Of a stretch of DNA of 64,000 bases, positions 1-7,389 are shown piece by piece. The position numbers and the translations under genes were made by a program. The stretch is from Hyphomicrobiales bacterium (GTDB lineage: Bacteria > Pseudomonadota > Alphaproteobacteria > Rhizobiales > Rhizobiaceae), in contig UCMS01000006.1 of the NCBI GenBank assembly GCA_900473805.1, positions 357,736 to 421,735 on the forward strand, given 5' to 3'. Positions within the stretch are counted from its first letter, which is position 1. Each line of letters begins with the position of its first letter. The notes under the pieces were generated by a model. That model saw only the letters and a list, made by a program, of their open reading frames with translations, was not told the DNA's origin and searched no databases.

Positions 1-1
1 G

Positions 2-640
2 TCCTTCCCCACCTTCGATGGCAAGCCGGGCATCGAATACGAATGGGCCGTGGAATTTGCCAAGAGCGGCTACCAACTGCACAAGCTGACCATCTTCGAA
101 CACACCGGCACCCATATCGATGCCCCCTTCCACTTCAGCGCCGACGGCAAGAGCGTCGACCAGATCGAGCCGGAGCAGCTGGTCGCGCCGCTCGCCATCG
201 TCGACATCACCGACCGGGCCAAGGCGGACGCCAATGCGACGGTGGAGGCCGCCGACGTCGAGGCCTGGATCAGCGCCAATGGCGAGATTCCCAAGGGCGC
301 GGTCGTGGCATTGCGCTCCGGCTGGGCCAAGAAGGTGACCGATCCCGCCTTCCGCAATGACGGCGAAGGCAAGTTCGCCTTCCCGGGCTTTGCCAAGTCG
401 GCAACAGACCTGCTCGCAACGCTTGATGTGGCGGCGATCGGCGTCGACACGCTGTCGCTCGATCCCGGCAATTCCGCCGATTTCGGCGTCCATACCAGCT
501 GGCTGCCGGGTGGCCGCTACGGCATCGAATGCCTCAACAACCTGGAGGAACTGCCGGTCAAGGGCGCAACGATCGTCGTCGGCGCGCCGAAGCACAAGCG
601 CGGCACCGGCGGCCCGGCCCGCGTTCTGGCCCTGGTCTGA
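2..640 (+). CDS. Cyclase family protein (kynurenine formamidase-like), 5' end outside window
   Basis: The reading frame is already open at the left edge and ends with TGA, so the N-terminus is missing. The visible part contains HTGTHIDAPFHF, the metal-binding HxGTHxDxPxH motif of the cyclase/kynurenine formamidase family, which are metal-dependent amide or lactone hydrolases. The C-terminal half (GVDTLSLDPG, then a VVGAPKHKRGTGGPAR-like end) also fits the family. The substrate cannot be read from the sequence; kynurenine formamidase is only one option, since many rhizobial members are uncharacterised. It lies 13 bases before the next gene on the same strand, so the two are probably co-transcribed. 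Confidence 0.8.
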   Translation, partial: SFPTFDGKPGIEYEWAVEFAKSGYQLHKLTIFEHTGTHIDAPFHFSADGKSVDQIEPEQLVAPLAIVDITDRAKADANATVEAADVEAWISANGEIPKGAVVALRSGWAKKVTDPAFRNDGEGKFAFPGFAKSATDLLATLDVAAIGVDTLSLDPGNSADFGVHTSWLPGGRYGIECLNNLEELPVKGATIVVGAPKHKRGTGGPARVLALV

Positions 641-653
641 GAAGGCCTATCAG

Positions 654-1070
654 ATGGCGGTTCTCCCCCTGTTGAGCGATGAGGAGGCGAGCGCACAAGC
701 GCTCGCCGTCTTCAACGATATCAGAGCAAAGCGCGGCACCGACTACGTCAACAACTTCTGGCGGGCGCTGGCCCACGACCCCGACGAGCTCCAATCCGTC
801 TGGGACAGGCTGCAGACCGTGATGGCGCCAAGCGCCCTTGATCCTCTGGTCAAGGAACTGATCTACATCGCCGTTTCCGCGACCAATGGCTGCGCCTATT
901 GCGTCCACTCCCACACCGCCTCGGCCAAGGCCAAGGGCCTGACACCCGAGATGCATGTGGAACTGCTGCAGGTGATTGCCATGGCGAGCCGCACCAATGC
1001 CCTGGCAGTGGCGCTTGGCGTCCCGGTGGACGAACGCTTTGAGGCAGAGGAGACAGCGAAGGGACGGTAG
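654..1070 (+). CDS. Carboxymuconolactone decarboxylase / AhpD-like protein
   Basis: A 138-residue protein. The sequence CAYCVHSH is the CxxCxxxH redox motif of AhpD-like members of the carboxymuconolactone decarboxylase family, set in the usual all-helical context (LVKELIYIAVSATNGC). Family members either reduce peroxides through the CxxC pair or act as small decarboxylases; the intact cysteines favour a thiol peroxidase or disulfide role. The frame is open further upstream, but the ATG at 654 begins right after the cyclase stop and gives the normal family length. It is probably the second gene of an operon with the cyclase gene. Confidence 0.75.
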   Translation: MAVLPLLSDEEASAQALAVFNDIRAKRGTDYVNNFWRALAHDPDELQSVWDRLQTVMAPSALDPLVKELIYIAVSATNGCAYCVHSHTASAKAKGLTPEMHVELLQVIAMASRTNALAVALGVPVDERFEAEETAKGR

Positions 1071-1100
1071 CGTGGGCACAGTGTCGCCGGATGCGCCCCG

Positions 1101-1538
1101 CTATTCGCTTCGGGGCACGAAGCCTGCTTTGCCGGCCCGGGCCAATTGCACGAACCGGTCTCGCACCTCCAAGAAAAGTCTGCGCGGCAGCAGCCCGTAG
1201 ACAACACTGCTGCCCGCCTCAGTCTGGAACGGCCGCAGATCCGGGCCGGGCCAGAAAAATCGGTTGGCCTCGGTCAGGACGATGAAGGACGGCAGGCCAT
1301 CAAGACCCAGTCGCTGTTTGGTGGCGGCGGGGATCTCCACCGCATGCGCAGGATTGGAGGGCGGCGTGTGAGTGATCGGCAGCACCACCACCTGTGTTTC
1401 GCCGTCATCCCGCGCCATGGCCAAGATCACAGCGCAAGGCCGGTCCTTGTGCCCTTCCTCGAGCCCGCGGCGAAACTCGTCATGCCACAGATAGGAATAG
1501 CGGATCACCTGCCCCGGCTGCGGCGAGGGCCAAGACAC
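1101..1538 (-). CDS. PemK/MazF-like toxin of a type II toxin-antitoxin pair
   Basis: A 145-residue protein starting at GTG, three bases after the stop of the antitoxin gene. The N-terminal part (PGQVIRYSYLW, then KDRPCAVILA and VVVLPITHT) follows the MazF/PemK fold, in which a proline- and arginine-containing loop and a central beta-barrel form the ribonuclease site. It is somewhat longer than classical MazF (about 110 residues), like other alphaproteobacterial PemK-like proteins. The close coupling to a Phd-type gene supports the toxin call. Activity is inferred; no catalytic residue has been tested here. Confidence 0.65.
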   Translation of the reverse strand: MSWPSPQPGQVIRYSYLWHDEFRRGLEEGHKDRPCAVILAMARDDGETQVVVLPITHTPPSNPAHAVEIPAATKQRLGLDGLPSFIVLTEANRFFWPGPDLRPFQTEAGSSVVYGLLPRRLFLEVRDRFVQLARAGKAGFVPRSE

Positions 1539-1541
1539 GGG

Positions 1542-1808
1542 TCAGCGATCCAGCTCGTCGTCGAATGCATCCGACCCCGATGCCGGTGAGCTTCGGGCAA
1601 TTTCCTGCAACTCCGCCTCAGCGAAATCCGACACAGCCAAAACCTCCCGGTCGCGCCGTTTTAGGCGCTGATATTCCTCGGTCGAGATCATTACCGTGCG
1701 GTCGCGGCCATTGCGCGTGATCACGACGGGTTGCGTCAGTGCCAGATCGAAATAGCGGCCACTCTGCCGCTGAAACTCCGCAGCACTTACCTTCACCGGA
1801 TCCGCCAT
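1542..1808 (-). CDS. Phd/YefM-family antitoxin
   Basis: An 88-residue protein. VKVSAAEFQRQSGRYFDLALTQPVVITRNGRDRTVMISTEEYQRL is a typical Phd/YefM N-terminal DNA-binding fold, followed by an acidic, probably disordered C-terminal tail (EAELQEIARSSPASGSDAFDDEL) that would wrap the toxin. TTG and GTG codons lie just upstream, but the ATG at 1808 has a GAGAGGG ribosome site seven bases before it and is preferred. It is the first gene of a two-gene operon with the PemK-like toxin and probably represses its own AT-rich promoter. Confidence 0.8.
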   Translation of the reverse strand: MADPVKVSAAEFQRQSGRYFDLALTQPVVITRNGRDRTVMISTEEYQRLKRRDREVLAVSDFAEAELQEIARSSPASGSDAFDDELDR

Positions 1809-1825
1809 CACCAAACCCTCTCACC

Positions 1826-1851
1826 TATACATAAGATCAATATTATACATA
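1826..1851 (-). promoter_or_regulatory. Promoter/operator of the Phd-PemK pair
   Basis: Two exact copies of TATACATA (1826-1833 and 1844-1851) lie 18 bases apart in a strongly AT-rich patch upstream of the antitoxin gene. Read on the minus strand the patch contains a perfect TATAAT -10 box (1847 to 1842), with CTTGAA about 15 bases upstream as a weak -35. Phd/YefM proteins usually bind repeats that overlap their own promoter, so these repeats are good candidates for the autoregulatory operator. This is inferred from position and repeat structure. Confidence 0.5.
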
Positions 1852-1930
1852 GACCATGGCATTTCAAGATCGTTGGCCCGCACCCCTGAAGAGGTTACAC
1901 TTGCGGGAACAACAGAATCGGAGAGCCCGC

Positions 1931-3625
1931 ATGACCGACCTCGCACGCCGCATCGATCAGGGCACCGGCCGCGAGCCGGCGGATATCGTGTTGAAGGGCG
2001 GGCGCTTCTTCGATCTGGTCACCGGCGAGTTGGTCGCATCCGATATCGCGATCTGCGGCGAGACCATCGTCGGCACGGTCGAGAGCTATGAAGGCCGCGA
2101 GGTGATCGACATCACCGGCAAAATCGTCGTGCCCGGCTTCATCGACACCCATCTGCATATCGAAAGCTCGCTGGTCACTCCGCATGAATTCGACCGCTGC
2201 GTGCTGCCCTATGGCGTGACGACCGTGATCTGCGATCCGCACGAGATCGCCAATGTGCTGGGCACCGAAGGCATCCAGTTCTTCCTCGATTCATCAGAAC
2301 AGACGATCATGGACATCCGCGTCCAGCTGTCCTCCTGCGTGCCCGCGACGCATCTGGAAACGTCTGGTGCCGATCTGCCGATCGAGCGGCTCCTGCCCTT
2401 CCGCAACCATCGGAAGGTCATCGGCCTTGCCGAATTCATGAATTTCCCCGGCGTGATCCACAAGGATCCGATCTGCATGGCGAAACTTGAGGCCTTCCAG
2501 GATGGCCATATCGACGGCCATTCGCCTCTGCTTTCGGGGCGGGATCTGAACGGCTATCTCTCCGCCCGCATCCGCACCGATCATGAATGCACCAGTGCCG
2601 CCGAAGCCCTGGAGAAGATCCGCAAGGGCATGCATATTCTCGTGCGCGAAGGCTCGGTGTCTAAAGACTTGCACGCGCTGATGCCGATCCTGACCGAGCG
2701 GCTGTCGCCCTTCCTCGCGCTCTGCACCGATGACCGCAACCCGCTGGATATCGCCGAACAGGGCCATCTCGACTACCTGATCCGCGAGGCGATCAAAAAC
2801 GGCGTCACGCCGCTTGCCGTCTACCGTGCCGCCTCGATTTCAGCCGCGCGCGCCTTTGGCCTGCGCGACCGCGGTCTGGTGGCGCCGGGCTGGCGCGCCG
2901 ATCTGGTGGTCGTCGACAGTCTGGAAAACTGCAAGGCCGAGATGGTCTTCTGTGCCGGTCGCCGCGTGACCAACGAACTCTTCGCCAGCCGCAAGTCTGT
3001 CGCCCCTGTTGGCCTCGACAGCGTCAAGGCACGGGTGGTGAAGGCCGCCGATTTCGGCGTGCCGGTTGCGGAGGGCGAAACGCCCGTAATCGGTGTCATG
3101 CCCGGCAAGATCATCACCGAGCACCGCCGCTACCGGCTGCCGACCTCGGGCAACCAGACCGCAGTCGATCTCGCAAACGACGTCATCAAGGTCGCCGTCA
3201 TCGAGCGGCATGGCAAGAACGGCAACCACGCCAACGGCTTCGTCCAGGGGTTCGGCCTGAAGAAGGGGGCGATCGCCTCCACCGTCGGCCATGACAGCCA
3301 CAATATCTGCGTCGTCGGCGTATCCGAGGAAGACATGGCCCATGCCGCCAACCGCCTCACCGACATCAAGGGCGGCTTCGTTGTCGTCGAAGACGGACGC
3401 GTGACCGGCGAGATCCCGCTGCCTGTGGCCGGGCTGATGAGCCTAGAACCCTATGAGAGCGTGCGCGACACGCTGCATCACTTGAGAAAAGCCGCCTATG
3501 CCCTTGGAACGCAACTTGAAGAGCCCTTCCTTCAGGTCGCCTTCCTGCCGCTTCCCGTGATCCCGCATCTGAAGATCTCCGACAAGGGCATGGTGGATGT
3601 CGATCAGTTCCGGCTGATTGGGTGA
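1931..3625 (+). CDS. ade: Adenine deaminase
   Basis: A 564-residue amidohydrolase that converts adenine to hypoxanthine and ammonia. The N-terminal metal-binding motif ([15 protein letters not shown]), the central PHEIANV and DDRNP segments, and the C-terminal domain with HGKNGN and [11 protein letters not shown] match Ade-type adenine deaminases. The frame extends upstream to 1856, but the ATG at 1931 has GGAGAG at a five-base spacing and gives the normal N-terminus. Its product feeds xanthine dehydrogenase encoded at 17.7-21.8 kb. Toxin-antitoxin pairs flank it on both sides. Confidence 0.95.
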   Translation: MTDLARRIDQGTGREPADIVLKGGRFFDLVTGELVASDIAICGETIVGTVESYEGREVIDITGKIVVPGFIDTHLHIESSLVTPHEFDRCVLPYGVTTVICDPHEIANVLGTEGIQFFLDSSEQTIMDIRVQLSSCVPATHLETSGADLPIERLLPFRNHRKVIGLAEFMNFPGVIHKDPICMAKLEAFQDGHIDGHSPLLSGRDLNGYLSARIRTDHECTSAAEALEKIRKGMHILVREGSVSKDLHALMPILTERLSPFLALCTDDRNPLDIAEQGHLDYLIREAIKNGVTPLAVYRAASISAARAFGLRDRGLVAPGWRADLVVVDSLENCKAEMVFCAGRRVTNELFASRKSVAPVGLDSVKARVVKAADFGVPVAEGETPVIGVMPGKIITEHRRYRLPTSGNQTAVDLANDVIKVAVIERHGKNGNHANGFVQGFGLKKGAIASTVGHDSHNICVVGVSEEDMAHAANRLTDIKGGFVVVEDGRVTGEIPLPVAGLMSLEPYESVRDTLHHLRKAAYALGTQLEEPFLQVAFLPLPVIPHLKISDKGMVDVDQFRLIG

Positions 3626-3676
3626 GGATTGGCAGCGAGCCGGAGAAGACTTATATTCGGCGCAAGGATGAAGCCA

Positions 3677-4024
3677 ATGACCCGTCTTGAACGCCTTGTA
3701 GAAATGGTCCGCGAACTTTCGCCGGAGGAGTTTGACACCTTCACGGCATCAGTCGAGGAATTGCGCGCCGAGCGCTGGGATCGGGAGATCGAAGCGGACT
3801 CGGCGGAAGGCCGTCTAGACACGCTCATTGAGGGGGCGGTCGAGATCATCAGGCGGGACAAGTCCTCGGCTGTGCTGATGGGCAAGGATGAATACGATAG
3901 CCTCGTGGAAACGGTCTACCTGCTCTCCTCGCCGGCCAATGCGGCACGGCTGCTCAAGGCAAAGGACGACCTTGTTGCGGGTCGCTTCACGGAACGATCT
4001 CGGGTGGCGGATCTGGACCGCTGA
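3677..4024 (+). CDS. YefM-like antitoxin with an atypical N-terminus
   Basis: A 115-residue protein directly upstream of yoeB. The C-terminal half (SSAVLMGKDEYDSLVETVYLLSSPANAARLL) is recognisable as the YefM toxin-binding region. The usual Phd/YefM N-terminal DNA-binding segment is not obvious. Instead there is a helical stretch (LERLVEMVRELSPEEF) and an acidic WDREIEADSAEGRLD segment of the kind seen in other small antitoxin-like proteins. At 115 residues it is longer than standard YefM (about 83-90). ATGs occur at 3668 and 3677; the second has AAGG at nine bases and is preferred. It presumably neutralises YoeB. Confidence 0.7.
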   Translation: MTRLERLVEMVRELSPEEFDTFTASVEELRAERWDREIEADSAEGRLDTLIEGAVEIIRRDKSSAVLMGKDEYDSLVETVYLLSSPANAARLLKAKDDLVAGRFTERSRVADLDR

Positions 4025-4027
4025 ACC

Positions 4028-4294
4028 ATGCGGATCGCCTTCTCGCCGGATGGGTGGGCTGACTACATTCACTGGCAAGAGACCGATCGAAAGATACTGG
4101 CCCGCATCAACGAACTAATCCGCGAGATGGTGAGGCACCCCTTCGAAGGCGTCGACAAGCCGGAGCCATTGAAAGGCACGCTCAAGGGCATGTGGTCTCG
4201 CCGCATCACCCAGGAACACCGGATGGTCTACGCCGTTGTCGGCTCAGGTGAAGAACAGACGCTGGTAATCCTGCAATGCCGCTATCATTACTGA
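4028..4294 (+). CDS. yoeB: YoeB/Txe-family mRNA interferase toxin
   Basis: An 88-residue protein with the full YoeB signature: HPFEGVDKPEPLKG, then WSRRITQEHRMVYAV, ending in the CRYHY tail. YoeB is a ribosome-dependent endoribonuclease whose catalytic residues lie in the central Glu/Arg segment and the C-terminal His-Tyr, all present. It starts three bases after the antitoxin stop, as expected for a co-translated pair. No truncation is visible, so the toxin is likely functional. Confidence 0.92.
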   Translation: MRIAFSPDGWADYIHWQETDRKILARINELIREMVRHPFEGVDKPEPLKGTLKGMWSRRITQEHRMVYAVVGSGEEQTLVILQCRYHY

Positions 4295-4303
4295 CGAGGG
4301 TCC

Positions 4304-5089
4304 ATGGCATCCGAGACTGAGATCCCCACCCCTCTCCGCCAGCGCCTCGCGCGTCTCTATTACGGCCGTGACACGGCGGCCATCCGCTTCCAGTTCGCCC
4401 TGATGGTGATCGATCTCGCGATCATCGCCTTCTTCCTCGCAGGCCCCTACCTGCGTGACCGGCCGAGTTACCTCATCCTCGATTTCGCCATCGCCGCCTG
4501 GATTGCCCTAGAAATCTCGGCGCAATGGGCTGCCTCGCGCACAACACGCGGCTTTCTGCTACGGCCGATGACCTGGGTCGATCTTTTCGTGCTGGGGACC
4601 CTGCTCTTCCCGCAATGGCTGTTCAACTTCGCTTTTCTGCGTGTGGCCCGTATCTGGGCCGTCGCCCAACGTCCGGTCTTCAAACTGATGCTCAATCGGC
4701 TGGGGTTGAAGGAGCAGAGCGACGTCGTTACCGCCTTCATCAATCTCTTTGTCTTCCTCTTCCTGGTGACCGGTTTCGTCTACACCTTCTTCTTTTACCG
4801 GGAGGATGCCGGCACGGGCTTCATCGATGCCCTGTATTTCACGGTCGCCACTGTTACCACCACAGGCTTTGGCGACATCACGCTGCCTGGCACTGCGGGC
4901 AAGCTGACGTCCATCGTCACAATGATCATCGGCATCTCGCTTTTCGTGCGATTGGCTCAGGCGATCGTCCGGCCCTACAAGGTGACCTTCCCCTGCCCCG
5001 AATGCGGCCTGCAGCGACATGATGCGGATGCCGTGCACTGCAAGGCCTGCGGCCATGTGCTGAACATTCCCGACGACGGCGCGGTCTGA
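4304..5089 (+). CDS. Voltage-gated-like potassium channel with C-terminal zinc ribbon
   Basis: A 261-residue inner-membrane protein. Hydrophobic segments near residues 26-48, 55-75 and 88-108 are followed by an arginine-bearing S4-like stretch (LRVARIWAVAQRP), then S5, a pore helix and S6. TVATVTTTGFGD is a potassium selectivity filter (TTGFGD). The cytoplasmic tail carries two CxxC pairs at about residues 231/234 and 246/249 (CPEC and CKAC), a zinc-ribbon knuckle that is unusual for a small bacterial channel. It begins nine bases after yoeB, but a functional link to the toxin is not evident. Confidence 0.8.
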   Translation: MASETEIPTPLRQRLARLYYGRDTAAIRFQFALMVIDLAIIAFFLAGPYLRDRPSYLILDFAIAAWIALEISAQWAASRTTRGFLLRPMTWVDLFVLGTLLFPQWLFNFAFLRVARIWAVAQRPVFKLMLNRLGLKEQSDVVTAFINLFVFLFLVTGFVYTFFFYREDAGTGFIDALYFTVATVTTTGFGDITLPGTAGKLTSIVTMIIGISLFVRLAQAIVRPYKVTFPCPECGLQRHDADAVHCKACGHVLNIPDDGAV

Positions 5090-5092
5090 ACG

Positions 5093-5545
5093 TCAGAGCA
5101 CCCGGCGATAATAGACGACGCTCTCGGTCTCCTCAAAGCCGAGCGCCGCATGCATGGCATGCGAGACCGTATTGTGAAGCTCGGCATCGGAGGCGAGTTC
5201 GGACAGGCCCTGACCGCGCGCCCAGTCGCCGACGGCGGCAACCAGAAGTGCGGCAGCGCCTTGTCGCCGGGCGGCCGGATCGACAATGATCCCTTCCAGG
5301 AAGGCGACCGGCGAGGTCTCGCAGCCATTGACATAATCGGAGCGGATACTGGCCTCCGCCAGCGCGACGGCACGGCCCGCCGCATCGAGGCAAAGGAAAG
5401 CGGCGAGCCTGTCAGGCTCGGTTAAAGCCTCCCGAATCTCGACGCGGTGTCCCTCGACGTCGAGTTCCGGCCAGAGCTGGTGGCGCAGTGCCGCCCAGGC
5501 CTCAATATCCTCTTCACCGGCCACGCGAACGACAAACGCCGTCAT
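5093..5545 (-). CDS. GNAT acetyltransferase resembling aminoglycoside 6'-N-acetyltransferase
   Basis: A 150-residue GCN5-family protein. WAALRHQLWP, the segment around YVNGCETSPVAFLEGI, the acetyl-CoA loop RRQGAAAL and the ending ELASDAELHNTVSHAMHAALGFEETE closely follow chromosomal AAC(6')-I enzymes, which acetylate the 6'-amino group of aminoglycosides. Family resemblance does not prove resistance, as many such chromosomal proteins are poorly expressed or have other natural substrates. Its ATG overlaps the stop of the upstream alpha-glucosidase gene (ATGA), so the two are translationally coupled. Confidence 0.7.
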   Translation of the reverse strand: MTAFVVRVAGEEDIEAWAALRHQLWPELDVEGHRVEIREALTEPDRLAAFLCLDAAGRAVALAEASIRSDYVNGCETSPVAFLEGIIVDPAARRQGAAALLVAAVGDWARGQGLSELASDAELHNTVSHAMHAALGFEETESVVYYRRVL

Positions 5546-7203
5546 GACAGCGTCACACAGATTCCGTCGAGCGGACCGAGATGGATTTCACCGTCGGCGA
5601 GCGTGCCCGACAGTCCGGGCATGGCCAGAACCGCGCTTGCCTTATGTCCCTTCGGCAGCGCGATCTCTTGCGGGCCGCGCCGCAGGTTGAACACGAAGAG
5701 CAAGCGCTCCTCGCCTTTGGACCGGGTGAAGGCCAGTACGTCCTCGTTGGTTGCCAGGAACTCCATGTCGCCGTCGACAAGCGCCGCATGCTGCTTGCGA
5801 AAGGCGAGCGTGTCGCGGTAGTGCGCGAGCACTGATGCCTGATCCTTGTCTTGCACATCGACGGACAGCGCCTGATGCTCCGCCGGCACCGGCAGCCAGG
5901 GTTTTGAGGTCGAAAAGCCCGCCTGCTTGTTGCTCTTTTCCCAGACCATCGGCGTGCGGCATCCGTCGCGGCCCTTGAAGGCGGGCCAGAAGCGGATGCC
6001 ATAGGGGTCGCGCAGGTCCTCGAAGGCAAGCTCCGCCTCGGGCAGACCGAGCTCCTCACCCTGATAGAGGCAGATCGAGCCGCGCAGGGTGGCAAGTACC
6101 GAGATCGCAAGCTTGGCGACGACGGCCCGCTCCTCGGCGGTCTGCACGAAGCGGCTGACATGCCGGGTGACGTCGTGATTGGAGAAAGCCCAGCAGACCC
6201 AGCCATCCCGGACCTGCTTGTGAAAGCTCTCGACGCAATGGCGGATGTGGCTCGGGGTAAAATCCGGTCCCAGGAGGTCGAAGGTGTAGCACATATGCAG
6301 CTTGTCGCCATCAGAGGTATAGGCCGCAACCGTCTTCAGCGAGCGCGCCCCATCCCCGACTTCGCCCACTGTCGTCCGATCCGGATACTGATCGAGCAGC
6401 GCACGGAAGCGCTTCAGGAACTCGATGTTTTCAGGCTGCGTCTTGTCGTAGAGATGGCTCTGCATGCCGTAAGGGTTGACGTCGGGCGCATCGAGCCCCG
6501 CCTCCTCGCTGTCGGGCTGGTGGGGCGGGTTATCGCGCAACTCTTTGTCGTGGAAATAGTAGTTCACCGTGTCGAGCCGGAAGCCGTCGACGCCACGATC
6601 AAGCCAGAACTTGACGGCATCGAGCACCGCGTCCTGGACCTCGCGATTGTGAAAGTTAAGGTCCGGCTGCGAGGCGAGGAAGTTGTGCATGTAGTATTGC
6701 TTGCGCACCCCGTCCCATTCCCAGGCCGGACCGCCAAACACCGAAAGCCAGTTGGTCGGCGCCGTGCCATCCGGTTTGGCCGCAGCCCAAACATACCAGT
6801 CGGCCTTGGGATTGTCGCGGCTCGCCCGGCTCTCCTTGAACCAGGGATGCTGATCGGAGGTGTGCGAAATCACCTGGTCGATGATCACCTTGAGGCCAAG
6901 CCGCTTCGCCTCCTTCATCATGGCGTCGAAATCTTCGAGTGTGCCGAACATCGGATCGACGTCGCAATAGTCCGACACGTCGTACCCCATGTCGGCCTGG
7001 GGCGAAGTGAAGAAGGGTGAGAGCCAGATCGCGTCGACGCCGAGCGAAGCGATATAGGGCAGACGCTCGATAATCCCCTTGATGTCGCCGATCCCGTCGC
7101 CGTCCGTGTCCTGGAAGGAACGCGGATAGACCTGATAGATCACGGCACCCCGCCACCAGTCGGAAGCGGTCTGGCGAGCGGGTTTGGCGGCGGCTTTCAT
7201 CAT
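5542..7203 (-). CDS. aglA: Alpha-glucosidase, glycoside hydrolase family 13
   Basis: A 553-residue GH13 enzyme that hydrolyses alpha-1,4-linked glucosides such as maltose or sucrose-type sugars. VIYQVYPRSFQDTDGDGIGD, ISHTSDQHPWF, the nucleophile segment GFRLDTVNYY, the acid/base segment TVGEVGDG and the transition-state Asp in FSNHDVTRH are all present. GTG at 7209 and ATGs at 7203 and 7200 are possible starts; 7203 is chosen because AGAGGA lies seven bases upstream. Unlike the Sinorhizobium agl operon there are no ABC transporter genes next to it, only the GNAT gene coupled by a four-base overlap. Confidence 0.9.
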   Translation of the reverse strand: MMKAAAKPARQTASDWWRGAVIYQVYPRSFQDTDGDGIGDIKGIIERLPYIASLGVDAIWLSPFFTSPQADMGYDVSDYCDVDPMFGTLEDFDAMMKEAKRLGLKVIIDQVISHTSDQHPWFKESRASRDNPKADWYVWAAAKPDGTAPTNWLSVFGGPAWEWDGVRKQYYMHNFLASQPDLNFHNREVQDAVLDAVKFWLDRGVDGFRLDTVNYYFHDKELRDNPPHQPDSEEAGLDAPDVNPYGMQSHLYDKTQPENIEFLKRFRALLDQYPDRTTVGEVGDGARSLKTVAAYTSDGDKLHMCYTFDLLGPDFTPSHIRHCVESFHKQVRDGWVCWAFSNHDVTRHVSRFVQTAEERAVVAKLAISVLATLRGSICLYQGEELGLPEAELAFEDLRDPYGIRFWPAFKGRDGCRTPMVWEKSNKQAGFSTSKPWLPVPAEHQALSVDVQDKDQASVLAHYRDTLAFRKQHAALVDGDMEFLATNEDVLAFTRSKGEERLLFVFNLRRGPQEIALPKGHKASAVLAMPGLSGTLADGEIHLGPLDGICVTLS

Positions 7204-7287
7204 GGGCACGTCCTCTGGCTGGAATCAGGGATGGAGGTTCAGGCAATCCGGTTGCGGGCCGAATGTCAAACTCGGCCAAGTCCTAGA

Positions 7288-7305
7288 CTGACATCTGCCT
7301 GTAAT
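7288..7305 (+). promoter_or_regulatory. Pho box (PhoB operator) upstream of the GT4 gene
   Basis: CTGACAT, four bases, CTGTAAT. Each half differs at one position from the CTGTCAT repeat of the canonical Pho box and the four-base spacer is exact. It lies about 85 bases before the start of the glycosyltransferase gene, a suitable place for an activator site. The other flanking gene, aglA, diverges, so control of both is possible. PhoB control is an inference from the motif. Confidence 0.6.
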
Positions 7306-7389
7306 GTTCCGGTCGCATAAGGCCTTGTCACGAAACTTGCAGGATGACCGCCAAGTCCATGCGGTGATTCCGGAATCGAGCGACCGCCC

